A stretch of DNA of 64,000 bases from an uncultured Marinoscillum sp. (GTDB lineage Bacteria > Bacteroidota > Bacteroidia > Cytophagales > MED-G16): positions 1-64,000 of the forward strand of contig CABZXU010000005.1 in NCBI GenBank assembly GCA_902529805.1. Direction: 5' to 3'. Both the position numbers and the translations under genes were made by a program. Within the stretch, counting starts at the first letter, position 1. Every line of letters begins with the position of its first letter. Below are positions 7,562 to 15,801 of the stretch, one piece after another. Under the pieces are notes generated by a model. The model had not been told where the DNA came from and did no database searches. It worked only from the letters and a program-made list of their open reading frames with translations.

Positions 7562-10093
7562 ATGGAAGCAAAATTTTCTAATAGAGTGAAAGAAGTAATT
7601 TCTCTAAGCAGGGAAGAAGCACTTCGTTTGGGGCATGATTACATAGGAACAGAACATTTATTATTGGGAGTAATTAGAGAAGGTGAAGGAATTGCAATTG
7701 GTCTTTTAAAAAAGTTGGGAATTAGTTTAGATGATCTTAGAGCTTCTATCGAACATAATACTAAAGGTTCTTCATCTAGTAATTTGAAGAATTTGTCTAA
7801 TATCCCCTTGACAAGACAATCTGAAAAGGTTTTAAAAATAACTTATTTAGAAGCTAAAATTTTTAAGAGTCAACTTATAGGAACCGAGCATTTACTCTTA
7901 TCCATATTAAGAGATGAAGATAATATAGCAACTCAAATTTTAGAAAAATTTGATGTGAATTACGATATAGTTAAAGAATTATTAGAATACCAATCAAATA
8001 ATCCTATTGCTACTACATCTTCAGAACAAATGGATGAAGATGAGTTTCCTGAAAAAAAATCCACTTTTTCTAATCCTGAAAATAAACCAAAAGGTTTTGA
8101 TAAAGCTAAAAAGTCAAAAACGCCTATACTTGATAATTTTGGAAAAGACCTAACCAAGTTAGCAGAATCAGGTAAGTTAGATGCTGTAATCGGTAGAGAA
8201 AAAGAAATTGAACGCGTAGCTCAAATTTTATCAAGGAGAAAGAAAAATAATCCTATTTTAATTGGAGAACCAGGTGTTGGTAAAACTGCAATTGTTGAGG
8301 CTCTAGCTCTTAGAATTATTGAAAAAAAAGTTTCAAGAACGCTTCATAATAAAAGAGTCCTTACTCTTGATCTTGCCTCACTTGTTGCTGGCACAAAATA
8401 TAGAGGTCAATTTGAGGAAAGAATGAAAGCCATAATGACCGAAATTGAAAAATCTACTGATGTAATTCTTTTTATAGATGAACTTCATACAATTGTCGGT
8501 GCTGGTGGTGCATCTGGATCTTTGGATGCTTCAAATATGTTCAAACCTGCTTTATCTAGGGGAGAGATACAATGTATTGGAGCTACTACTTTAGACGAAT
8601 ATCGTCAACATGTTGAAAAAGATGGTGCTCTGGCAAGAAGGTTTCAAGTTGTAGTTGTAGATCCTACAACACCTAAAGAAACTACTAATATTCTAATGAA
8701 TATTAAAGATAGATATGAGTCTCATCATAATGTGACCTATACAAAAGATGCTATAAAGGCTTGTGTAAGTCTATCTGACAGGTATATAAGCGACAGATTT
8801 TTACCAGATAAAGCTATAGATGTAATGGATGAATCTGGATCTAGAGTTCATATTAACAATTTAAATGTACCTAAAGAAATCATCGATATAGAAAATAAAA
8901 TTGAAGAGATTAAACTTATTAAAAATCAGGTAGTTAAAAATCAAAAATATGAAGAAGCAGCAAAATTAAGAGACTCAGAGAGAAAGTTGATTGCTCAACT
9001 TGAAAAAGAAAAAGAAAAATGGATTAAAACATCTAAGAAAAAAAGAGATAAAGTTGCAGAAAAAAACATAACCGAAGTTGTCTCAATGATGACTGGAATA
9101 CCTGTTGATAAAATTGCTCAAAAAGAAAGTAAAAAACTTCTTGGTATGTCAAAGGAACTTTCTAGTGAAGTTATTGGGCAAGGTAATGCTATTGACAAAC
9201 TAGTTAGAGCAATAAAAAGAACAAGAGTAGGATTAAAAGATTCTACTAAACCGATTGGTTCATTTATTTTCCTTGGACCAACTGGTGTTGGTAAAACAGA
9301 ACTTGCTAAAGTTTTATCAAAATATTTATTTTCCAAAGATGATTCTTTGATTAGAATTGATATGTCAGAGTATATGGAAAAATTTTCTGTTTCTAGATTG
9401 GTAGGGGCGCCTCCTGGTTATGTTGGTTATGAAGAAGGAGGACAATTAAGTGAAAAAGTTCGAAGAAAGCCATATAGTGTAATATTATTAGATGAAATTG
9501 AAAAGGCTCATCCTGATGTTTATAATATTTTATTACAAATTTTAGATGATGGTTTTTTAACTGATGGATTAGGTCATAGAGTAGATTTTAGAAACACAAT
9601 ATTAATTATGACTTCAAATGTTGGAGCTAGAGATATAAAGGATTTTGGTGTAGGAATAGGTTTCGAAACCAAAGCTAATAAAGATAATGTTGATGAAATT
9701 CTAAAATCAACTATTGATAAAGCTCTTAAAAGAACATTTAATCCTGAATTTTTAAATAGGCTTGATGATGTTATTATTTTTAATTCTCTAACCAAAAAAG
9801 ACCTATATAAAATAATTGATATTTCCTTAAAAAAACTTTATGAAAAGGCAAATAATATGGGTTATTCAATTAATCTTACAAAGAAAGCCAAGGATTTCCT
9901 TATTGATAAAGGTTATGATCCAAAATATGGCGCCAGACCACTGGATAGAGCTATTCAAAAATATTTAGAAGATGTTTTAGCTGAGGAAATATTATGTGGA
10001 AATTTGAAAAAAGGAGAATCTGTTATAGCTGATTTTGATTCAAAGAGTAATTCGATATTTGTTGCAAAAAGCCATAATCTTAAATCAAAATAA
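7562..10093 (+). CDS. clpC: ATP-dependent Clp protease ATPase subunit ClpC
   Basis: An 843-residue class I Clp/HSP100 ATPase. It has paired Clp-N repeats (1-145), a first AAA+ module with Walker A GEPGVGKT at 235-242, a mid-region UVR-type segment with KYEEAAKLRDSE near 460, and a second AAA+ module with GPTGVGKT at about 572. The C-terminal GYDPKYGARPLDRAIQ is the D2-small signature. The UVR segment and the short middle domain separate ClpC from ClpB. It unfolds proteins for ClpP degradation in the cytoplasm. It ends 3 bases from the convergent fabG. Confidence 0.97.
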   Translation: MEAKFSNRVKEVISLSREEALRLGHDYIGTEHLLLGVIREGEGIAIGLLKKLGISLDDLRASIEHNTKGSSSSNLKNLSNIPLTRQSEKVLKITYLEAKIFKSQLIGTEHLLLSILRDEDNIATQILEKFDVNYDIVKELLEYQSNNPIATTSSEQMDEDEFPEKKSTFSNPENKPKGFDKAKKSKTPILDNFGKDLTKLAESGKLDAVIGREKEIERVAQILSRRKKNNPILIGEPGVGKTAIVEALALRIIEKKVSRTLHNKRVLTLDLASLVAGTKYRGQFEERMKAIMTEIEKSTDVILFIDELHTIVGAGGASGSLDASNMFKPALSRGEIQCIGATTLDEYRQHVEKDGALARRFQVVVVDPTTPKETTNILMNIKDRYESHHNVTYTKDAIKACVSLSDRYISDRFLPDKAIDVMDESGSRVHINNLNVPKEIIDIENKIEEIKLIKNQVVKNQKYEEAAKLRDSERKLIAQLEKEKEKWIKTSKKKRDKVAEKNITEVVSMMTGIPVDKIAQKESKKLLGMSKELSSEVIGQGNAIDKLVRAIKRTRVGLKDSTKPIGSFIFLGPTGVGKTELAKVLSKYLFSKDDSLIRIDMSEYMEKFSVSRLVGAPPGYVGYEEGGQLSEKVRRKPYSVILLDEIEKAHPDVYNILLQILDDGFLTDGLGHRVDFRNTILIMTSNVGARDIKDFGVGIGFETKANKDNVDEILKSTIDKALKRTFNPEFLNRLDDVIIFNSLTKKDLYKIIDISLKKLYEKANNMGYSINLTKKAKDFLIDKGYDPKYGARPLDRAIQKYLEDVLAEEILCGNLKKGESVIADFDSKSNSIFVAKSHNLKSK

Positions 10094-10096
10094 TAT

Positions 10097-10843
10097 TTAA
10101 GTTACCATTCCACCATCAACTTTGATTATTTGTCCTGTAATATATGATGATTGATCAGATGCTAAGAATGCACAAACATTTGCAACATCTTCTGGTAGAC
10201 CTTCTCTTTTTAAGGGTATAGATTTAGCCCATTCTTTCAACTCAGATTCATTAATTTTTTCAGTCATTTCCGTTGAGATAAAACCAGGCGCTACTCCATT
10301 ACATCTAATATTTCTTCCACCCAGCTCTAGTGCTATTGATTTAGTAAAACCAATAATTCCTGCTTTTGAAGCTGCATAATTAGATTGACCTGCATTTCCT
10401 TTAATACCAACAACAGAAGTTATATTAATTATTGAGCCGTGTTTTTGAGATAAAAATATTTTAGAAATGGCTTTTGTTAAATTGAAACAGGATTTTAGAT
10501 TAGTATTAATTACATCATCCCAATTTTCTTCATTCATTCTCATTATTAAACCATCTCTTGTAATTCCTGCATTATTTACAAGGATATCTACTCTATCAAA
10601 ATCTTTTATTACATTTTCAATTAAACCCAAAGATTCGGAAAAATTTGCAGCATTTGACTTGTATCCTTTGCAAATAACACTTGGATTTGATAATTTTTTT
10701 TCAAGCTTTTTAGCTTCTTCATTACTTGAATAAAAAGTGAAGGCAACATTACAACCTTGTTCAATAAATTTTGAAACAATGGCCTTGCCAATTCCTCTAG
10801 TTCCTCCAGTAACTATTGCAGTTTTATTACTTAGTTGTTTCAT
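10097..10843 (-). CDS. fabG: 3-oxoacyl-ACP reductase FabG
   Basis: A 248-residue short-chain dehydrogenase. The cofactor motif TGGTRGIG is at 12-19, NNAG at 90-93, and the catalytic Ser143, Tyr156 and Lys160 lie in ITSVVGIKGN and NYAASK. The C-terminal DQSSYITGQIIKVDGGM is typical of FabG. It performs the first reduction of fatty-acid elongation with NADPH. The gene stands alone, convergent with clpC and divergent from lpdA across a 127-base intergenic region. Another SDR role is possible, but the sequence is close to standard FabG. Confidence 0.92.
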   Translation of the reverse strand: MKQLSNKTAIVTGGTRGIGKAIVSKFIEQGCNVAFTFYSSNEEAKKLEKKLSNPSVICKGYKSNAANFSESLGLIENVIKDFDRVDILVNNAGITRDGLIMRMNEENWDDVINTNLKSCFNLTKAISKIFLSQKHGSIINITSVVGIKGNAGQSNYAASKAGIIGFTKSIALELGGRNIRCNGVAPGFISTEMTEKINESELKEWAKSIPLKREGLPEDVANVCAFLASDQSSYITGQIIKVDGGMVT

Positions 10844-10970
10844 TCTACATATATATTAAATAAAAAAGATCTAATTCATAATTTAATGATTATTTTTTTT
10901 ATTTTTTTCCATATAAAACTACAATTATATTTTTTTATATTATTTAAGAATTTCATATTTGCATTTGAAT

Positions 10971-12365
10971 ATGGAAAATAAATATAATTTGATAATTGTT
11001 GGCTCTGGACCAGGTGGGTATGTTGCTGCAATAAGAGCATCACAATTAGGAATGAAAGTTGCAATTGTAGAAAAAGAGTCCCTTGGAGGTATTTGTTTGA
11101 ATTGGGGTTGCATACCAACAAAAGCCTTATTAAAAAGTGCTCAAGTATTTAATTATGTAAGTAAATCTGATGATTTTGGAATTAATGTCAAGAATGCTAC
11201 TGTAAATTTTGATTCTGTTATAAATAGAAGTAGATCTGTTGCTGACCAAATGAGTAAGGGAGTTAGTTTTTTAATGAAAAAAAATAAGGTTGATGTAATT
11301 AAAGGTTTTGGTATTGTTAAATCTAGAAATCAAGTCGAAGTTATTGGTAATGGTAATAAATCTAAAATTTACGATTGCGATAATGTTATTATAGCTACAG
11401 GAGGGAAATCCAAAGAATTGGCAAATATTCCTATAGATGGAGATAAAATAATAGAATATAGAAAAGCAATGTCCTTAAAAAAACAACCAAAAAAAATAGT
11501 AATTGTAGGCTCAGGAGCTATAGGTTCTGAATTTGCTTACTTTTATAATAGTATTGGTACTGATGTGACTCTGATAGAATTTCTTCCCAATATTCTACCA
11601 CTTGAAGATGATGATATTTCTAATGAATTACTTAAATCATTTAAGAAAAATGGAATAGATGTAAAAGTAAATGCTGAAGTTACTAATGTTGAAATCAAAG
11701 GAAAAACTTGTGAGGTTCATTTCAAGTCTGGATCAAAACAAGACTCTATATCATGTGATATTGTGTTATCAGCTATTGGGGTTGACACAAATATTAAAGG
11801 AATTGGATTAGAAGATATAGGTATAATTTCTGAAAATGGAAAAATTAATGTTGATAAATATTATCAAACTAATATAGAAGGTGTTTATGCTATTGGTGAT
11901 ATTATTAAAGGTCCAGCCTTAGCTCATGTTGCTTCTGCTGAGGGTATTATTTGTGTAGAAAAAATAGCTGGATTGAATGTAGAATCTCTAGATTATGATA
12001 ACATACCATCATGTACTTATTGTAGTCCTGAAGTCGCTTCTGTTGGTTTTACTGAAAAGAGTGCTAAGGAGTTAGGGTATGATATTTTGGTTGGTAAGTT
12101 TCCTTTTATGGCTTCTGGTAAGGCAAATGCAGCAGGTCATACTGATGGATTTGTTAAAGTTATTTTTGATAAAAAATATGGCGAATGGTTAGGATGTCAT
12201 ATGATTGGATATAATGTTACTGAAATGATTGCTGAGGTCGTTGCTGCAAGAAAGCTTGAAACAACTGGTCATGAAATAATCAAATCAGTACATCCTCATC
12301 CTACAATGTCCGAAGCAATTATGGAAGCTACCGCTGCAGCTTATGATGAAGTAATACATTTATAA
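10971..12365 (+). CDS. lpdA: Dihydrolipoyl dehydrogenase (E3)
   Basis: A 464-residue flavoprotein from the ATG at 10971; a TTG four codons upstream is possible but adds nothing conserved. Visible features are the FAD motif [10 protein letters not shown], the redox-active disulfide [13 protein letters not shown] (Cys42, Cys47), the NAD motif [11 protein letters not shown], the second FAD block GVYAIGDI, and the interface HPHPTMSE with catalytic His443 and Glu448. It reoxidises lipoamide for the pyruvate and 2-oxoglutarate dehydrogenase complexes. It converges on sucD, and the two stop codons share the palindrome TTATAA. Confidence 0.96.
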   Translation: MENKYNLIIVGSGPGGYVAAIRASQLGMKVAIVEKESLGGICLNWGCIPTKALLKSAQVFNYVSKSDDFGINVKNATVNFDSVINRSRSVADQMSKGVSFLMKKNKVDVIKGFGIVKSRNQVEVIGNGNKSKIYDCDNVIIATGGKSKELANIPIDGDKIIEYRKAMSLKKQPKKIVIVGSGAIGSEFAYFYNSIGTDVTLIEFLPNILPLEDDDISNELLKSFKKNGIDVKVNAEVTNVEIKGKTCEVHFKSGSKQDSISCDIVLSAIGVDTNIKGIGLEDIGIISENGKINVDKYYQTNIEGVYAIGDIIKGPALAHVASAEGIICVEKIAGLNVESLDYDNIPSCTYCSPEVASVGFTEKSAKELGYDILVGKFPFMASGKANAAGHTDGFVKVIFDKKYGEWLGCHMIGYNVTEMIAEVVAARKLETTGHEIIKSVHPHPTMSEAIMEATAAAYDEVIHL

Positions 12366-13229
12366 AACTTCTAATATTTTATTTCCAATTTCTGCTGGTG
12401 ATTTTACTACATGTAAACCACACTCTTTCATTATTTTCATTTTTGCTACCGCAGTATCATCTTTTCCACCAATTATAGCTCCCGCATGGCCCATCCTTTT
12501 ACCTGGAGGCGCTGTTTGTCCAGCAATAAACCCTACAACAGGTTTTTTATTTCCATTTTCTTTTATCCATTTTGAAGCTTCGGCTTCATAATTTCCTCCT
12601 ATTTCTCCAATCATAACAATACCTTTTGTATCTGGGTCATTCATAAATAATTTTATAGCATCTTTTGTAGAGGTTCCAACTATAGTATCACCACCAATTC
12701 CAATCGCAGTTGATATTCCCAATCCAGCCTTAACAACTTGATCAGCAGCTTCATAAGTCAAAGTTCCTGATTTAGATACAATTCCAACATTTCCAGGTTC
12801 AAAAACAAAACCAGGCATTATTCCAACTTTTGCTTCACCAGGAGTAATGGCTCCAGGACAATTAGGGCCAAGAAGTGTTGTATTCTTACCTTTTAAATAT
12901 GATTTAACTTTAATCATATCTTTTACTGGAATTCCTTCAGTAATTGCAATTATTATTTCAATTCCAGCATCTATTGATTCCATAATTGCATCAGATGCAA
13001 AAGCAGGGGGAACAAAAATTAGAGAAACATTTGCATTAGTTTTTTTCTTTGCTTCAATAACTGTATTAAAAACAGGTCTTTCCAAATGAGATAATCCTCC
13101 TTTGCCAGGAGTAACCCCACCAACAACATTAGTTCCATAATTAATCATTTCTGATGCATGAAAAGTTCCTTCAGAACCTGTGAAGCCCTGAACAATTACT
13201 TTAGAATTTTTATTAACTAAAACACTCAT
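12360..13229 (-). CDS. sucD: Succinate-CoA ligase subunit alpha
   Basis: A 289-residue protein with the CoA-binding N-terminal half ([27 protein letters not shown]), the central [20 protein letters not shown] and the phosphohistidine loop [13 protein letters not shown] with His248. With SucC it makes ATP or GTP from succinyl-CoA in the TCA cycle; sucC is not adjacent. It is the last gene of a four-gene minus-strand run and overlaps the KdsC-type phosphatase by 4 bases (ATGA), so it is translated from the same message as three apparent sugar-acid genes. That grouping has no obvious metabolic reason. Confidence 0.96.
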   Translation of the reverse strand: MSVLVNKNSKVIVQGFTGSEGTFHASEMINYGTNVVGGVTPGKGGLSHLERPVFNTVIEAKKKTNANVSLIFVPPAFASDAIMESIDAGIEIIIAITEGIPVKDMIKVKSYLKGKNTTLLGPNCPGAITPGEAKVGIMPGFVFEPGNVGIVSKSGTLTYEAADQVVKAGLGISTAIGIGGDTIVGTSTKDAIKLFMNDPDTKGIVMIGEIGGNYEAEASKWIKENGNKKPVVGFIAGQTAPPGKRMGHAGAIIGGKDDTAVAKMKIMKECGLHVVKSPAEIGNKILEVL

Positions 13230-13708
13230 ATATTTTTATTTTTCCTTAAATATAAGTCACTGAATTCCCTTACACAACCATCTCCTCCACAAGTATTTAA
13301 AATAAGAGAAACTTTTTTCTTAATTAGATCTACAGCGTCTTTTGGACAAGCAGAAAATTGAACAATATTAATTATGCCTAAGTCATTAATATCATCACCA
13401 ATAAAAGCAACATCTTCCAATTTAATATTCTTTGATGTAATCCAGTTTTCAAGAACTTTTTGTTTAGGATCATCACCTATATAGATATGTTTAATTCCAA
13501 GATACTTTGCTCTTGACAATATTGCACCTCCTCTCTCACTATTACTAATAATTCCAACCTCAACACCATTTTTTTGAAGTTCCATCATGCCAATACCATC
13601 TTTTGCATTGAATTTTTTTGTTTCTTTTCCATTTTCATCAACATAGATACCACCATCAGTTAGGGTTCCATCAACATCAACAATTAACATTTTAATTTTT
13701 GGGATCAT
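13226..13708 (-). CDS. KdsC-type HAD phosphatase
   Basis: A 160-residue C0-type HAD hydrolase of the KdsC/NeuA-C family. Motif I is [10 protein letters not shown] (Asp11, Asp13), motif II includes ISNSERG, motif IV is GDDINDL at 104-110, and the tail GGDGCVREF resembles the C-terminal loop that closes the neighbouring active site in KdsC tetramers. Members remove phosphate from Kdo-8-P, KDN-9-P or related ulosonic acid phosphates. It lies 3 bases after the DAHP-synthase-like gene and overlaps sucD, placing it directly after a PEP-condensing enzyme. Its true substrate may be Kdo-8-P or the product of that neighbour. Confidence 0.88.
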   Translation of the reverse strand: MIPKIKMLIVDVDGTLTDGGIYVDENGKETKKFNAKDGIGMMELQKNGVEVGIISNSERGGAILSRAKYLGIKHIYIGDDPKQKVLENWITSKNIKLEDVAFIGDDINDLGIINIVQFSACPKDAVDLIKKKVSLILNTCGGDGCVREFSDLYLRKNKNI

Positions 13709-13711
13709 ATT

Positions 13712-14710
13712 CTATATAATATTTTTTCCTACAGCTTTAGCAATTGGTTTTAATGAATTAAACATTTTTTTAAATTCTTTAAAATCTAATTGTTGAGCAG
13801 CATCTGATTTAGCTACTTTAGGATTAGGATGGCTTTCAATTAACAAGCCATCAATCCCCATGGCAACACATGCTCTTGTTAAATCTGGAACACCATAACT
13901 ATAACCCATTGCATGGCTAGTATCAAGTATAATTGGTAAATTTGTATATTCTTTAATATAAGAAACTCCGCATAAATCTAAGGTAAATCGGGTGAAATTT
14001 TCAAATGTTCTAATTCCTCTTTCACATAACATGACATTTTCATTACCACCTGATAATATGAATTCAGCAGCTTGAATAAATTCTTTAAGATTAGATCCAA
14101 ACCCTCTTTTTAGTAAAACAGGTTTATTTTGCTTTCCACATTTTCTTAATATTCCATGATCATACATAGCTTTTGCACCTATTTGAATAATATCAACATG
14201 CTCAATCACCTCATCCACATGTGATGCATCTCTAACTTCAGAAATGATATTTAAATTGTGTTTTTTTCTAATTTCTGATAACATTTTTAATCCTTCTAAT
14301 CCTAAGCCTTGAAATGAATAGGGAGAAGTTCTTGGTTTGTAACAACCTGCTCTTAAGGTTGTTAAATTTAGTTCTTTTACAAATTCAGCTGATTTAGAAA
14401 TTTGATCAATACTTTCAACAGAACAAGGACCAGTTATTAATAATGTATTATTTGAATTTCCACCAATAGAAATATTATTAAAATTAATTTCTCTAGTTTT
14501 TTTAGAATACTTTTTGCTTGACAATTGCATATCATTTTCCATTGGAAAAAAATCTGCAATCTTATTTTTAAATTCAATAGGAGGACTTTTTAATTTAGAT
14601 GGTGTTATTAAAATAAAAAAATTATTTTTTTTAAAAATTATAGATTCAGTAAGCTCAGCTATTTTTTTTGCTTCTTCTTCTTTAATATTTTTTTTTAAAT
14701 GTATTATCAT
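13712..14710 (-). CDS. DAHP synthase family (type I beta) enzyme, divergent
   Basis: A 332-residue PEP-dependent aldolase. Residues 1-75 match the ferredoxin-like N-terminal domain of Thermotoga-type DAHP synthase, and the rest is the barrel. The four metal ligands are present: Cys96 (TGPCSVES), His266 (DTSHAMG), Glu292 (IESHP) and Asp303 (AKSDA). PEP residues Lys125-Arg127 (YKPRTSPYSF), Lys201 (LLKRG) and the CERGIRTF segment are kept. The usual QIGARN motif is QIGAKA (175-181), and the loop after the metal His is altered. It is therefore probably active, but its aldose-phosphate partner may not be erythrose-4-phosphate. It overlaps the epimerase/CBS gene by 4 bases. Plain DAHP synthase for aromatic synthesis remains the alternative. 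Confidence 0.85.
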   Translation of the reverse strand: MIIHLKKNIKEEEAKKIAELTESIIFKKNNFFILITPSKLKSPPIEFKNKIADFFPMENDMQLSSKKYSKKTREINFNNISIGGNSNNTLLITGPCSVESIDQISKSAEFVKELNLTTLRAGCYKPRTSPYSFQGLGLEGLKMLSEIRKKHNLNIISEVRDASHVDEVIEHVDIIQIGAKAMYDHGILRKCGKQNKPVLLKRGFGSNLKEFIQAAEFILSGGNENVMLCERGIRTFENFTRFTLDLCGVSYIKEYTNLPIILDTSHAMGYSYGVPDLTRACVAMGIDGLLIESHPNPKVAKSDAAQQLDFKEFKKMFNSLKPIAKAVGKNII

Positions 14711-15726
14711 GATTCACTAATTATAAGATCCCAGAATGTGATGCATCCTGTTAATTTTTTTTCGTTATCAATTATAGGTATAAATGAAATAATAAAATCA
14801 TTCTTTTGTATTATTTTTAACATTTCACCAATCGAACTGTTTTCATTAATAGTTATAGATTTCTTATTAATTAAATTACCCATTTCTATTTTATTGAAAT
14901 TTTCAAAGTCGTTTAAAATACCTTTTCTTATATCTGCATTACTTATCAAACCACAATATTCTCCATTATCATTTGTTAACATTACAAAGCCTAAATTGTA
15001 TTTTTCAATAGTTAATAAAGCTTTTTTGACTGAACTTTCTTGAATATTTATCACAGGACATTCTTCTAAATTTATCATAAAGTCTTTAAGAATATATTCT
15101 GAGTGTACAACTGAGCTTTTTAAAACATATAATGCTGATGCAATACTTTTATGATTCATAAGATATGACCCTGAAACACATGCTTGAACTCCTAAAATCC
15201 TCATTATAAAACCCAATTCATCATTAATTCCCCCATCAACATGAATTTTAATTTTAGGATATTTTACCCTACATTCTCTAATCTTTTTAAAGTTTATAGT
15301 ATTAAATTTTCCCCCACTTTCCCCTGGCGTTGTTGTCATTAATAGTATAAAGTCAATATTATTCTTATATTTCTCTATTATTTCAATCGAAGTATTTGAA
15401 ACGATAGCAATACCAGTCTTTGTATCTTTAAAATTAGGAATAGAAAACTTTTCTTTAATTGTTTCATATTGAAATGTTACAAATTCAATTTTTAAATCAT
15501 TTATAGAATTAAAATATTTTGAAGGGTTTTCGGAAATAATATGAAGATCAATAGGTATTGAAGAGAGACTCTTAATTTTTTTAATATCGGAAAATATTTT
15601 TTCTTTATCTGATTTATTATCATTAAAGTCAATATGAATCATATCAATATTTAGTTCATTAAGAATCCTTATATTTTCTTCAATATTTTTGTTTGAACTT
15701 GAATATATTGATGCAGAGATTTTCAT
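14707..15726 (-). CDS. Ribulose-phosphate 3-epimerase-like TIM barrel fused to a CBS pair
   Basis: A 339-residue two-part protein. Residues 1-205 align with pentulose-phosphate 3-epimerases and keep all four metal ligands: His31 and Asp33 (MIHIDF), His62 (IDLHIISENP) and Asp164 (HVDGGI). TTPGESGGKF and SGSYLM match the phosphate-binding parts. Residues about 214-270 and 282-337 are two CBS motifs; the first carries GLISNADIRKG, like the TDGDLRR element of CBS pairs in KdsD/GutQ arabinose-5-phosphate isomerases. An Rpe-CBS fusion is unusual. It heads the operon with the PEP-condensing enzyme and phosphatase, so it may supply or regulate a sugar-phosphate precursor. Confidence 0.85.
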   Translation of the reverse strand: MKISASIYSSSNKNIEENIRILNELNIDMIHIDFNDNKSDKEKIFSDIKKIKSLSSIPIDLHIISENPSKYFNSINDLKIEFVTFQYETIKEKFSIPNFKDTKTGIAIVSNTSIEIIEKYKNNIDFILLMTTTPGESGGKFNTINFKKIRECRVKYPKIKIHVDGGINDELGFIMRILGVQACVSGSYLMNHKSIASALYVLKSSVVHSEYILKDFMINLEECPVINIQESSVKKALLTIEKYNLGFVMLTNDNGEYCGLISNADIRKGILNDFENFNKIEMGNLINKKSITINENSSIGEMLKIIQKNDFIISFIPIIDNEKKLTGCITFWDLIISES

Positions 15727-15733
15727 TACTTAA

Positions 15734-15741
15734 CAAATATA
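15734..15741 (-). promoter_or_regulatory. Possible -7 box for the epimerase/CBS operon
   Basis: On the minus strand TATATTTG matches the Bacteroidota -7 consensus TAnnTTTG, just upstream of the start at 15726. No good TTTG element lies 19-20 bases further up, and the leader would be only a few bases long, so this is a weak prediction. Confidence 0.3.
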
Positions 15742-15801
15742 AATTAATTACTAATTTTTTAATCTATATGATTTATAATTCATAGTTATTAAATTGTAGG
15801 T

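Noticed and set aside
7960-9795. Minus-strand frames inside clpC, and similar antisense frames in rpoB, rpoC, fusA, tuf and susC
   Set aside because: They lie opposite strongly conserved genes and have no recognisable domains or start context.
10876-11121. Minus-strand frame across the fabG-lpdA gap and the lpdA start
   Set aside because: It overlaps the conserved FAD motif of lpdA, and its sequence is low-complexity.
14699-15043. Plus-strand frame opposite the epimerase/CBS gene
   Set aside because: The opposite strand encodes clear CBS domains; this frame is AT-rich hydrophobic noise.
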